Under the pieces are notes generated by a model that was not told the DNA's origin, did no database searches, and saw nothing but the letters and a program-made list of their open reading frames with translations. A stretch of DNA of 64,000 nucleotides from Verrucomicrobiales bacterium. GTDB taxonomy: Bacteria; Verrucomicrobiota; Verrucomicrobiia; Verrucomicrobiales; DEV007. Shown piece by piece: positions 25,468 through 33,697 of this stretch (within the stretch, counting starts at the first letter, position 1; every line of letters begins with the position of its first letter). Position numbers and translations under genes: made by a program. The stretch lies in assembly GCA_002698785.1 (NCBI GenBank), contig PAAG01000053.1, positions 124,001-188,000 of the forward strand, given 5' to 3'.

Positions 25468-26640
25468 CTACTGACCGACCGTGCTGAAGAAGATCTTGAG
25501 ATTCTTCGTCTGGCGGGCGGCGGCTACGATGTCGGCAAGGCCGTCGCCGTTGAGGTCGGCGGCCTTGATGTCTTCGACGGCAAGTTGAGGGCCGCTAACT
25601 TTGGTTTCGCGCCATTCGGTGCCGTCTTCGTTGAGGGGCGTGTAGAATGAGATGCCTGGGTCGCCCGCTCCTTTGGGATGCATGGCACGCCAGCCTACGA
25701 CCACCTGGTCGGAGCCGATGCCTAGGTAGTCGGCGATGGCGATGGCGTGGCCATCGATGAGGTCGTTGTTGAGGATGGCGGCTTCGGTCCAGCGGACTTC
25801 GTCTTCGGCAGGTTCGGTATACACGGCGGACTGGGTACCGTGCATGGGCTCGACGGTGGCGATGAAACGTTTGCCGCCGGGGAGCTTGCCGTCGCGGATT
25901 TCACCGGCGAAATCGTCTGTGAGCTTCATGGGGTTCCAGCCGTCCTCGGCGCGGTCGAAATACCAGACACCTTCCTTGGCAGCGACGATGAGTTCTTCTT
26001 CAGGGTCGTCATCCCAGTTCACGGGGTGGAAGTTGTGGGAGAGGTGAAGAAAGTTGGCGATAACGTTGGTCTTCCACTCCCCGTTCTTGGGATCTTCAGG
26101 GACAATGTATTCGTGGATCTTCAGGCCTGCCCCAATTCCGTCGAGCGTGGCTTTTCCTCGGAGAGGTTTGACGACGAGCGTCTGACTGCCGTCGGGGGTG
26201 GTGATCCAGTGCATACGGTGGGTGCTGGGCTCGTGGGGAAGGGAAACGGGCGTCCACTTCTGTGTTCGGTCCTCCGGGGCGATGAGGTAGGTGACCGCGC
26301 CGTCTTTGATGGTTTCGCGGAAGTTCCACTGGCCTCCGACAGCGATCTCGCATTTGCCATCGCCATCGATGTCCTGCGCGGCGATGCAGACGTTGTCCCG
26401 CTCGGTGAGGTTTTCAGCGATGATGTGCTTGGTCCAGCTGGGATTCTCGTACCACTGGATCGTGGATTTGTCGGCAAGAAGAATATCGGTTTTGCCGTCG
26501 CCGTTGACGTCTTCGAGCTGGAGGCCGTAGCCGATTTCGATCTGGTCGATTTCTTTTTCTTCCCAGGTGAACTCCGGAGGATCGGCTGCGTTTGCGATGC
26601 TGGCCGCGAAAAGACAAAGGGCGAGATAAGGGAGTTTCAT
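25468..26640 (-). CDS. exported FG-GAP/VCBS repeat propeller protein
   Basis: A 390-residue protein with a signal peptide (MKLPYLALCLFAASIANA). Calcium-binding FG-GAP repeats are visible (DVNGDGKTDILLAD, DIDGDGKCEIAVGG, DLNGDGLADIVAAA), giving an integrin-alpha-like seven-bladed propeller. It probably binds a ligand or glycan rather than being an enzyme; the ligand is unknown. It converges on the sialate O-acetylesterase gene (22 bp apart). Its upstream region is the 385-bp gap to the next sulfatase, which holds an inverted repeat. Confidence 0.85.
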   Translation of the reverse strand: MKLPYLALCLFAASIANAADPPEFTWEEKEIDQIEIGYGLQLEDVNGDGKTDILLADKSTIQWYENPSWTKHIIAENLTERDNVCIAAQDIDGDGKCEIAVGGQWNFRETIKDGAVTYLIAPEDRTQKWTPVSLPHEPSTHRMHWITTPDGSQTLVVKPLRGKATLDGIGAGLKIHEYIVPEDPKNGEWKTNVIANFLHLSHNFHPVNWDDDPEEELIVAAKEGVWYFDRAEDGWNPMKLTDDFAGEIRDGKLPGGKRFIATVEPMHGTQSAVYTEPAEDEVRWTEAAILNNDLIDGHAIAIADYLGIGSDQVVVGWRAMHPKGAGDPGISFYTPLNEDGTEWRETKVSGPQLAVEDIKAADLNGDGLADIVAAARQTKNLKIFFSTVGQ

Positions 26641-26744
26641 GCGGGTAGTTTTGAATGGGAGCGCGCTAGGGTCGATGAAAAATGATTGCTGACGGACACG
26701 GATTTACGCAGATGGGAGAAAAAATGTTAATAAATGACAACGTT

Positions 26745-26765
26745 TTCGTTTTTGGGGGAAACGAA
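26745..26765. repeat. inverted repeat upstream of FG-GAP gene
   Basis: TTCGTTT (26745-26751) and AAACGAA (26759-26765) are perfect 7-bp arms around TTGGGGG. It lies 105 bp before the FG-GAP gene start. It could be an operator or a small mRNA hairpin. Confidence 0.35.
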
Positions 26766-26998
26766 CGGTCGGGGGCAAAATGAGGGGAAATGATGGGGAT
26801 TTTTTTAGGAGGTAGGAGTTAGTAGTTGGGAGACAGAATTGCTGTTTTCGTATGGCGCGGGAATTTAAGGCAGTACATGGTGATACCTGCTTATTCTAAC
26901 ATAAACAGAAAATTATGTCGAGATTGAACGGGGCGGGATGGCCACGGTCCTGGGATTGCGCTGGTTTGTCCACACTTGTGATGCAAATGCATTGCAGG

Positions 26999-27016
26999 CT
27001 TCGACTGAAGTCGAAG
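26999..27016 (-). terminator. possible terminator after sulfatase
   Basis: CTTCGACT (26999-27006) and AGTCGAAG (27009-27016) form a perfect 8-bp palindrome with a 2-nt centre, 9 bp after the stop of the minus-strand sulfatase. The practical stem would be 7 bp with a 4-nt loop. No T-run follows, so it could also be a binding site. Confidence 0.35.
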
Positions 27017-27025
27017 TTACAGAAG

Positions 27026-28324
27026 TTACGGGCCGACTTCTTTTTCCCAGGCGGTGATTTTTGACTGGAGGGTTTTGACTAGGTCGGGGTGGTTTTCTGC
27101 TTCGTTGGTGGTTTCGGCGATGTCGAGTTCGAGGTTGTAGAGCTGGATGGGTTGGCCCTCTATCTCGAGGAGTTTCCAGGCTCCGTCGCGGACGGCTCGG
27201 CGAACTTCTACGTTCTTGCGCTTTGGACCGGGGCGACTGCGCCAGAAGAGGGTGCGTTCGATGGGGGCTTTCTCTCCGGTGAGGATGGGGGTGAGGTCGA
27301 TACCGTCTTCGACCGATGGATCGGCGGGGATGCCAGCAAGTCGGGCGAAGGTAGCGGACCAGTCCATAGTGATGGCGACCTGGCGGGTGGTTTTTCCGGC
27401 AGGAATGGTTCCGGTCCAGCGGGCGATGCAGGGAACGCGGATGCCTCCTTCATAAAGGGTGCCTTTGTAGTCCCGCATGGGCGTGTTGCGTGAGTAGGTG
27501 TGGCCTCCGTTGTCAGAGGTGAATACGATGAGGGTGTTTTCGCCGAGGCCTTGTTTGTCGATGAGATCGATGACCTCTCCGATGCCCTGATCCATGCGTT
27601 CAACCATGGCGATGTAGGTTTCGCGATCGCCGGTCTGCCAGGATTTTTTCTTCGGCTCGACGAGTTTGCCTTCATCGTCAGGGCCCTGCCACGGGAAGTG
27701 CGGAGCGGGATGGGATAGGTAGAGGAAGAAGGGATTCTCCTTGTTCTCTTCGATGAAGGCGAGGGCATCTTCGGTGACGAGGTCGGTGCTGTAGCCTTCG
27801 CGTTTTACAGATTCGGTATCGCGCCAGAGGTCGTGGACACCGATGCGGTCCATATGCTGGAAGTAGTGGTGGTTGCCACCGAGGAGGCCAAAGAAATGGT
27901 CGAAGCCCTGGGCGGTGGGCTGACGATTGTCATCGTAGCCGAGATGCCATTTGCCGGAGAGTCCGTTGGTGTAGCCAGATTCTTTCAGGCGAGTGGCGAC
28001 AGTGGTGCCACCGGGTGGAATGCCGCGTCCCATCTCCTGATAAGTCAGGGCGTTTTCCATTCCGACACGTTGCTGGTAGCGCCCCGTGAGGAAGGCCATA
28101 CGGGTGGGAGAGCAGATGGCACCGTTTGCGTAGGCGTCGGTGAATCGGATGCCTTCGCTGGCGAGTTTGTCGAGGTTGGGTGTGGCAATGTCAGGTGCGC
28201 CGTAGCAACCGAGGTCACCGTAGCCGAGATCGTCGGCGAGGATGAAGATGATGTTGGGGGTGGGTTTGGCAGTGGCCAATGTCACTGTCAAGAGCGACAG
28301 AGAGAGTAAAAAGGTTTTGAGCAT
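27026..28324 (-). CDS. exported sulfatase (CSPTR type)
   Basis: A 432-residue arylsulfatase-family enzyme with a signal peptide (FLLSLSLLTVTLATA). Diagnostic parts are IIFILADDLGYGDLGC, CSPTRMAFLTGR (Cys to formylglycine), LSGKWHLGYDD and VFTSDNGGHTY. It is shorter at the C-terminus than its neighbours. The gene starts 12 bp after the stop of the Xre-type antitoxin and is the last gene of a closely spaced minus-strand string beginning at 36096. Its expression may therefore depend on the antitoxin promoter. Confidence 0.92.
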   Translation of the reverse strand: MLKTFLLSLSLLTVTLATAKPTPNIIFILADDLGYGDLGCYGAPDIATPNLDKLASEGIRFTDAYANGAICSPTRMAFLTGRYQQRVGMENALTYQEMGRGIPPGGTTVATRLKESGYTNGLSGKWHLGYDDNRQPTAQGFDHFFGLLGGNHHYFQHMDRIGVHDLWRDTESVKREGYSTDLVTEDALAFIEENKENPFFLYLSHPAPHFPWQGPDDEGKLVEPKKKSWQTGDRETYIAMVERMDQGIGEVIDLIDKQGLGENTLIVFTSDNGGHTYSRNTPMRDYKGTLYEGGIRVPCIARWTGTIPAGKTTRQVAITMDWSATFARLAGIPADPSVEDGIDLTPILTGEKAPIERTLFWRSRPGPKRKNVEVRRAVRDGAWKLLEIEGQPIQLYNLELDIAETTNEAENHPDLVKTLQSKITAWEKEVGP

Positions 28325-28336
28325 GTCTGTAGGGGA

Positions 28337-28723
28337 TTATTGGAAAGTGCCCTGCCGGAGTTGGTGGACCATTTCCCAGAGTTGGTGAGACTCGCCTGCG
28401 GTGATGAGGGAGATGGGAGTTGCTTTGCCGAAGGCCGGATTGGGGGTGTGGAGCCAATCTGCGAGAGCCTCGCTGTCGCCAGCCAAGTCGGTGAGAGCCT
28501 GGATGAGGTGGACCGTTTCGGTGATGGGACGCTGGACTTTTTCAGGGATATCCATGGCTTTTTCGTAGGTCGCGAGCTTGCGTTCCGAAAAATCCGCCAT
28601 CTCGGCAAAGAGCTTTCGAGAGATGCCTCTTTCCCGACGCCATTCCATGAGGGCTGGACCGCTTTTGATGGTGCGTGGGGTAGCCTGGTAAACAGTGGCA
28701 GGAGATTCCGTTACCTTTGTCAT
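28337..28723 (-). CDS. Xre/MbcA/ParS-type antitoxin (DUF2384)
   Basis: A 128-residue protein. The central helix-turn-helix-like part (ALMEWRRERGISRKLFAEM) is followed by the C-terminal toxin-binding domain with the family pattern WLHTPNPAFGKATPISLI and LWEMVHQLRQGTF. Members neutralise RES toxins and repress their own promoter. It lies downstream of its toxin gene, the reverse of the common order. ATG 28723 follows two copies of a palindromic repeat within 62 bp. The frame is open to a TTG at 28804, but that extension only translates the repeats (FLQFCSF twice) and is unlikely to be protein. Confidence 0.88.
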   Translation of the reverse strand: MTKVTESPATVYQATPRTIKSGPALMEWRRERGISRKLFAEMADFSERKLATYEKAMDIPEKVQRPITETVHLIQALTDLAGDSEALADWLHTPNPAFGKATPISLITAGESHQLWEMVHQLRQGTFQ

Positions 28724-28733
28724 GGAATTACTG

Positions 28734-28785
28734 AAGCTGCAAAATTGCAGGAAATCAAGATAAAAGCTGCAAAATTGCAGGAAAT
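28734..28785. promoter_or_regulatory. twin palindromic operators upstream of the antitoxin gene
   Basis: A 22-bp sequence beginning AAGCTGCAAAATTGCAGG occurs twice, at 28734-28755 and 28764-28785, 30 bp apart (about three helical turns). Each copy contains CTGCAA-AA-TTGCAG, a perfect 6-bp inverted repeat with a 2-bp centre, the usual form of an operator for a dimeric HTH protein. The pair sits between the RES stop codon and the Xre ATG, so it most likely binds the antitoxin and controls an internal promoter. Confidence 0.7.
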
Positions 28786-29372
28786 TAGGGTCGTGGCCAT
28801 TCAACCTCGTGGATTACTTCCAAGATGCTGTCAGGGGCGAGATTTTGTGGGAATGCGACCAGGTTGGTTCCATTGGGCGACGCGGCGCTGGGAATAAGAA
28901 TCGCTTCGACCCCGTTCTCGTAGAATGCGCGGCCCCACGCCTGTGTAATGGATTCATGGCCTAATTGGTTTTCATTTCGCCAGTCCGTATGGAGGATTGT
29001 CTTTGCGGCAAGCTTTAGTCTCTGGCGGACTTTTCCATCGCATAAATTGATGACGGTTTCGCACTTGGTGTGAGCGGTTACCAAGACCATGGGAGTTGAT
29101 CTGGCATCTGGGAAGCCATAGTAGCGATTAGCAGCAAGCGCTTCGGCGAGAGCCGTTTCAGGCTTTTGGGAAGTATAAGTGGTTAACACTTCGCCTTTCG
29201 CCATCCAGCGCCCATTGGAAAAGAGTGACCCTTTTCCTGCAAACATATCGATGGCGGAAGAATATTTCGGGTCAACGAAACGGAAGACATCGCCTGCAAA
29301 ATCCGTGGCGATCTCAGAGACTCTCTTCCCCAAGCGGGAAGAGAAATTGTCGTATTCCGAATGGGGAACCAT
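28785..29372 (-). CDS. RES-domain toxin
   Basis: A 195-residue cytosolic protein. RES toxins deplete NAD+ in known cases. The three name-giving residues are present: Arg in VFRFVDP, Glu in ETALAEAL and Ser in AILIPSAASPNGTN. GSLFSNGRWMAKGEVLTTYTS matches the conserved NAD-site region. An AGGA sits before ATG 29372. The start lies only 6 nt after the stop of the PQQ dehydrogenase gene, leaving no room for its own promoter except inside that gene. It stands upstream of the antitoxin. Confidence 0.88.
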   Translation of the reverse strand: MVPHSEYDNFSSRLGKRVSEIATDFAGDVFRFVDPKYSSAIDMFAGKGSLFSNGRWMAKGEVLTTYTSQKPETALAEALAANRYYGFPDARSTPMVLVTAHTKCETVINLCDGKVRQRLKLAAKTILHTDWRNENQLGHESITQAWGRAFYENGVEAILIPSAASPNGTNLVAFPQNLAPDSILEVIHEVEWPRP

Positions 29373-29378
29373 TTCCTG

Positions 29379-32006
29379 CTAAAACTCCACCCAATCCAGA
29401 TTCATCATGTGGCCTTTGCCTTCGGGGTTGGTGAATTTGATGTAGAGGTCGCCGCGTTCGGGGGTGGGGGTGATGGGGAACTCGATGGTAACCCAGTTGT
29501 TCCAGTCGCCGGTGGGTTTGGCTTCGGTTTTTCCTAACAAGATTCCCTCGGGGGAGCCGTGGCGGATTTCGATGATGCCTCCGGTAGTGCCGCTGGAGTA
29601 ATGTGCCGTTGCCTTGGTGCGGTCGGTGAGGTTGACGTCTTTGAAGAGAATCCAGCTGTTGTTCATGATGGAGCCGGCGTTCTTGCTGGTGACGTTGAGG
29701 CCTTCGTGCGCGTCTGACTGTTCGGCTTCGAGGCGGGGGGAGCGGAGGCGGATGGTGGCCGCTGCGCTGAAGGGAGCGATGGGCGGGGCGCCTCCGTCAA
29801 GGTAGGTTGCCTCGACGATGAAGATGCCGGGGGGCATTTCTTTGTTGTCGTTTTTCACGGGCCTGGGAATGGGGAGGTCGCCGCTGAGTCCAGAGAGGAC
29901 GGATTCGGTTTCTTCTTCGGCGAGGGAGAAGATCCACTCGGCCATCTGGCGGGACTGCTCGACTCCGTGCTGGGGGTGGGGGATCATCGGGATCTCGCCC
30001 CAGATGCCGCTGGAGCCGGTGACGATGCGCTTGGCGACTTCGTCGAGGGCGTGCTCCTGGTCTTTGTATTTTGCAGCGACTTCTTTGTAGGATGGTCCGA
30101 CGAGTTTCCGGTCGACCATGTGGCAGTTGAAGCAGTCGCTTTTCTTCATGATCTCGAGTCCGGGCGGAAGCGTCTCGGCGGAAGTGAGCGAGGGCTCGAT
30201 TTCGGAGAACTTTCCGGGGACGAGCTGATGAAATATTTTGACTCTGTCAGGGGCGGGATCGGTGTCTTCGGCGTCGGTGATTTTCAGCTGAAAGGGGACA
30301 GGCTTTTGCAGGTCGTAGAAGTCGCCATCCTGTGGGGTTTCGAAGGTGACCTTTGGGGGATCGTTGCCGACGAGGACGGGAATGGATGAGGTGGCGGAGG
30401 ACCCGTGCTGATCGGTGACGGTGAGGACGGCCTGGTAGGCGCCGATGGTGCCAAAGGCGATGGTGGGATTGGCGGCGGTCTCTTTGTATTCGTCACTGCC
30501 GGGGACGATTTTCCACTCGTAGGTGAATTCGTCTCCATCGGGGTCTGTGGTGCCTTCGGAGGAGAAGGTGACTTCGAGGGGCGGCTTGCCTGCGGTTCCG
30601 GTAGCGCTCATCTGGATTTTGGGTGGGCGGTTGCCACGGATGTAGTCGATGCGGACGAGTTTGGAGTCAGGATTGGTGCCCCAGGTTTCTCCGTATTCGA
30701 AGAGGTAGAGGGCTCCGTCGGGACCGAAGGTCATATCGACGGGGCGCTGGAAGGGGTAGTCGGGCATGAACTCTTCGAGAGAGACGATGTTGGAATTTTC
30801 GTCGAGATTGACGGCAAAGATCCAGTGACGACTCCACTCGTAGATGAAGAGGGTGTTGTCGAACTGGTCGGGTAGTTTGGTCTCGCTCTTGAGATCCTTG
30901 TTGTAATGATAGACGGGTCCGGCGCAGGCGGTGCGGCCTCCGGTGCGGAGCATTGGGAAGTCTTCCGTTTCGTTTCGGTGGTAGTAGATGAAGGCGGGAG
31001 TTGCCGGAGGGAGCGTTTGTACGCCTTTGCTGTTGGGGGAGGCGTTGACGGGGGCTGCGGGATCCTGTGTTGGTCCGATCTTCCCGGTGGCGAAGTCGAC
31101 ATCAGGGTAAGCGAGGTTTGGACCGATAAAATAAGGCCAGCCGAAGTTGCCGGCTTTCTTTGCCTGGTTGATCTCGTCGTGTCCGGCAGGGCCTCGGTCG
31201 CCGGGGGAGCCAGCGTCAGGTCCGACTTCGCCCCAGTAGAGATAGCCGGTTTTCTGGTCGACAGAGATTCGCCAAGGGTTGCGGCACCCCATGACGTAAA
31301 TTTCGGGGAGACCTTCGGAGCCATCTTTGGGGAAGAGGTTTCCTTCGGGCACTTCGTAAGTGCCGTCTGCGGTGGGTTTGATACGGAGGACTTTTCCGTT
31401 GTAGCTGAATTTGTTGGAAGCCGATTTCTGGGCGTCCCACGGCATGCGGTCAGGGCGCTCGTCGATGGGCGCGAAACCCTTGGAATCTCCGGCAGGGTGG
31501 GTGTTGTCACCGGTGGCGATGAAGAGGCATCCGTCGGGACCGAATTCAAGAGAGCCTGCATGGTGGCAGCACTGGAGTCGCTGTTCTTCGAACTTGAGGA
31601 GGAGTTTCTCGGACGCGAGGTCGAGTTTGTCGCCATTCATTTTGAATCGGCTGACGTGCTGGCCGGAAAAGTCGGGCGGGGAATACTGGAGGTAGATCCA
31701 CTGGTTGTTGGGGAAATCGGGATCGAGGGCCATGCCGATGAGGCCGTTTTCCTGCTGATTCGTGATATCGAGTTCGCCGGCGAGGGTGGTCTGGCTGGTG
31801 TCGGGGTGATAGATGGATAGCTTTCCGCTGATCTCGATGAAGAAAAGTCGGCCGTCAGGCGCGACTTCCAGCTCCATGGGGCGGTCGAGGCCTGTGAGGA
31901 GAGTGGTAGGGGTAAGGCGTGAGGGATCGTAGTCAGCAGCGAAGGCCGAGGGAAGGTTCGCGCCGATTAGAGTAACGAGTGCAAGCAGGAGAATGCGGGG
32001 ATTCAT
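29379..32006 (-). CDS. exported modular PQQ-dependent sugar dehydrogenase with PKD, cytochrome c and CBM-like domains
   Basis: An 875-residue protein with a signal peptide (ILLLALVTLIGANLPSAFA). Order of parts: a glucose/sorbosone-dehydrogenase propeller (about 30-450, with LDRPMELEVAPDGRLFFIE, CHHAGSLEFGPDG and MGCRNPWRISV), a PKD domain (about 465-550, SEGTTDPDGDEFTYEWKI), a second Ig-like domain, a class I cytochrome c (CFNCH near residue 624, with a later Met candidate), then a CBM6-like C-terminal domain (EAEQSDAHEG to NLDWVEF). It would oxidise a sugar and pass electrons to its own haem, possibly while bound to a glycan. An 89-bp gap separates it from the caspase gene. It runs straight into the RES gene. 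Confidence 0.9.
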   Translation of the reverse strand: MNPRILLLALVTLIGANLPSAFAADYDPSRLTPTTLLTGLDRPMELEVAPDGRLFFIEISGKLSIYHPDTSQTTLAGELDITNQQENGLIGMALDPDFPNNQWIYLQYSPPDFSGQHVSRFKMNGDKLDLASEKLLLKFEEQRLQCCHHAGSLEFGPDGCLFIATGDNTHPAGDSKGFAPIDERPDRMPWDAQKSASNKFSYNGKVLRIKPTADGTYEVPEGNLFPKDGSEGLPEIYVMGCRNPWRISVDQKTGYLYWGEVGPDAGSPGDRGPAGHDEINQAKKAGNFGWPYFIGPNLAYPDVDFATGKIGPTQDPAAPVNASPNSKGVQTLPPATPAFIYYHRNETEDFPMLRTGGRTACAGPVYHYNKDLKSETKLPDQFDNTLFIYEWSRHWIFAVNLDENSNIVSLEEFMPDYPFQRPVDMTFGPDGALYLFEYGETWGTNPDSKLVRIDYIRGNRPPKIQMSATGTAGKPPLEVTFSSEGTTDPDGDEFTYEWKIVPGSDEYKETAANPTIAFGTIGAYQAVLTVTDQHGSSATSSIPVLVGNDPPKVTFETPQDGDFYDLQKPVPFQLKITDAEDTDPAPDRVKIFHQLVPGKFSEIEPSLTSAETLPPGLEIMKKSDCFNCHMVDRKLVGPSYKEVAAKYKDQEHALDEVAKRIVTGSSGIWGEIPMIPHPQHGVEQSRQMAEWIFSLAEEETESVLSGLSGDLPIPRPVKNDNKEMPPGIFIVEATYLDGGAPPIAPFSAAATIRLRSPRLEAEQSDAHEGLNVTSKNAGSIMNNSWILFKDVNLTDRTKATAHYSSGTTGGIIEIRHGSPEGILLGKTEAKPTGDWNNWVTIEFPITPTPERGDLYIKFTNPEGKGHMMNLDWVEF

Positions 32007-32095
32007 AGAAGGTCCGAATATGAAGCGGGAAGGCTAGGCGGGTCCAGCCTTTATGGCCACGGCGTGTGTGCGTGGGAGCGTTGTAGTGCCAACGG

Positions 32096-33697
32096 CTACT
32101 CTTTTACTAGAGCGACCCGAAAGCCGATCGAACGATGGCGAAGGTCCGGGAGGCCGTATCCACGAGAAGATGCTCGGGCGGAGTGCTGTTCTTCCATCCA
32201 GCTGCCACCGCGGAAAACACGGGTATCACCAGATGCAGGGCCTTTGGGGTCGTATACAGGAAGGTCGCGATAGTCGGGCTGGTAGAAATCCTGACACCAT
32301 TCCCAGACGTTGCCCTGCATGTCGAAAAGACCGTAGGCGTTTGCCTTTTTCGACCGGACTGTTGCGGAACCGTCGTAGGTGGCGATGACTCCGAGGTCCC
32401 ACGAGTCTCCGGTGAACGAAGCGGTGGAGCCAGCGCGGCAGGCATATTCCCACTGTGCCTCGGTGGGGAGGCGATAGGAGTATCCTTCGGGGAGTTTGCC
32501 TTTTTCTCGTTCGAAATCGGTGAGGCGTTTACAAAACTCGACGGCTTCGGCGTAGCTGACGTAGTAGATTGGGTTCTCAGGACCTTGCCCGAAATCAGAG
32601 ACACCAGTGAAGCCTGCAGCTCGCCGCTGCTCGTGAATGTCGGTCCCCATGAGGGCTTTCCATTGGGACTGTGTCACTTCGGTGTCGCTGAGGAAATAGG
32701 ACGTGAGGGTGATGTTGCGAGGAGGCTGTTCGTCCCGGTTGCCATCGCCGACAAGGTCTCCCATTTTGTATTGCCCATTATCGATGAGGACCATCTTCAT
32801 GCCGGAGAGATTGGAAAAGGTCGACTCGGGTGCTCTGGTAGTAGGTTTGGGTTTCGGCATGGGAGTCGTCGGCGTAGGAGCTGATGCGCTGGTGTCGTTA
32901 AAGACGAACTTGATCCCTTTGAGTCCGAGTTTGTTGTATTCGGCGGGGAGTTGAATCATGTAGCGCGGATCCTGAGCATTTCGTTCGGATGAGAGTGCGT
33001 TGACTTCTTCGCGGGTTTTGGCGAAGACTTCCATCACACTGAGTCCGGGCTCGATGAGGTTGTTTGTCAGGATCTCGGTGAAGAGGCCGTCGTTGGCAAC
33101 TTCCCCGGCATCTGCGGAATAACTGACCAGCATGCCGAGAGGGGCAGAGACGCGTGCGAGGCCACGTGCACCACCGAGTGAGCGGGTTTTCCCTCCGCTG
33201 GTGACGGGAATAGGATTGTCCCGGCAGGCGTCGAGGATGATGAGTTTTAGGTCGGCCTGGGTGAGTTCTATCTCGTCCATGACGACATTGAGCGACAGCA
33301 TTTTGCGCCGTAGGCGGCGCTTGGTGGCATCGACTGAGGTTTCGATGTTGTCGGCGATGTTGGAATCGCTGGTGAGGAGGAAGTTCTCGCCGTGATATTC
33401 GATGCCGTGTCCGGCGAAGAAGAACATGGCGCATTCGGCGCTACGCGCCTTACTCATGAACTTGTCGATGCCGTCGAGGGCGTCGTCGAGGCTGGGGTCT
33501 TCGAGTAGATGGACATCGAAGGGGGAAGCCATTTTTTGAAGTGCCTCCGACATGAGACGGGCATCGCGAACAGCTCCGTCGAGGTCGGGGACAGAGTCAG
33601 TAGCATACTGATCCACGCCAATGATGAGAGCGATACGATCGGCCGCGTTGACGGTGCCAATGCACGCAAGAATGAGGAATAGAAGGAACGCTCTCAT
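32096..33697 (-). CDS. exported caspase-like protease fused to an FGE-like (sulfatase-modifying-factor fold) domain
   Basis: A 533-residue protein with a signal peptide (MRAFLLFLILACIGTVNAAD). Residues about 22-260 are a peptidase C14 domain with the catalytic dyad in FFAGHGIEY (His about 97) and IILDACRDNP (Cys about 158). A Pro/Thr/Lys linker (TPTTPMPKPKPTTRAP) leads to an FGE/SUMF1-fold domain (about 295-533: GQYKMGD, SDTEVTQSQWKALMG, YRLPTEAQWEYACRAG, GNVWEWCQD, FRGGSWMEEQHSARASS). The two catalytic Cys of true FGE, expected just after RGGSW, are missing, so this part is probably a binding module. Its ATG overlaps the stop of the 800-residue gene (ATGA); an ATG nine bases earlier is also possible. 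Confidence 0.88.
   Translation of the reverse strand: MRAFLLFLILACIGTVNAADRIALIIGVDQYATDSVPDLDGAVRDARLMSEALQKMASPFDVHLLEDPSLDDALDGIDKFMSKARSAECAMFFFAGHGIEYHGENFLLTSDSNIADNIETSVDATKRRLRRKMLSLNVVMDEIELTQADLKLIILDACRDNPIPVTSGGKTRSLGGARGLARVSAPLGMLVSYSADAGEVANDGLFTEILTNNLIEPGLSVMEVFAKTREEVNALSSERNAQDPRYMIQLPAEYNKLGLKGIKFVFNDTSASAPTPTTPMPKPKPTTRAPESTFSNLSGMKMVLIDNGQYKMGDLVGDGNRDEQPPRNITLTSYFLSDTEVTQSQWKALMGTDIHEQRRAAGFTGVSDFGQGPENPIYYVSYAEAVEFCKRLTDFEREKGKLPEGYSYRLPTEAQWEYACRAGSTASFTGDSWDLGVIATYDGSATVRSKKANAYGLFDMQGNVWEWCQDFYQPDYRDLPVYDPKGPASGDTRVFRGGSWMEEQHSARASSRGYGLPDLRHRSIGFRVALVKE

Larger units (their letters stand above)
26641..27025. other. 385-bp intergenic region with no gene seen
   Basis: This is the only gap over 300 bp. 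No ORF with coding character was found on either strand. It contains the inverted repeat at 26745-26765, a purine-rich stretch around 26775-26840 with a polypurine GGAGGTAGGAG run, and a short inverted repeat right after the stop of the left-going sulfatase (26999-27016). On the minus strand TTGTCA at 26740-26735 could be a -35 box for the FG-GAP gene, but no good -10 box follows. Confidence 0.5.

Noticed and set aside
25747-26685. 312-codon open frame on the plus strand
   Set aside because: It is antisense to the FG-GAP protein, and its GD/DV-rich translation mirrors the calcium-binding repeats.
28734-28785. CRISPR array
   Set aside because: Only two copies of a 22-bp repeat with an 8-bp spacer and no cas genes; the palindrome inside fits an operator.
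28724-28804. N-terminal extension of the antitoxin from a TTG at 28804
   Set aside because: The extension is only the translation of two operator-like DNA repeats (FLQFCSF twice) and overlaps the toxin gene; ATG 28723 fits the family.
30906-31820. 304-codon open frame on the plus strand
   Set aside because: It is antisense to the PQQ dehydrogenase, whose domains and motifs are unmistakable; the Val/Gly/Glu-rich translation is typical of a shadow frame.
32096-33000. FGE-like domain as the sulfatase-activating enzyme for the local sulfatases
   Set aside because: The catalytic Cys pair expected after RGGSW is missing, and the domain is joined to a caspase-like protease.
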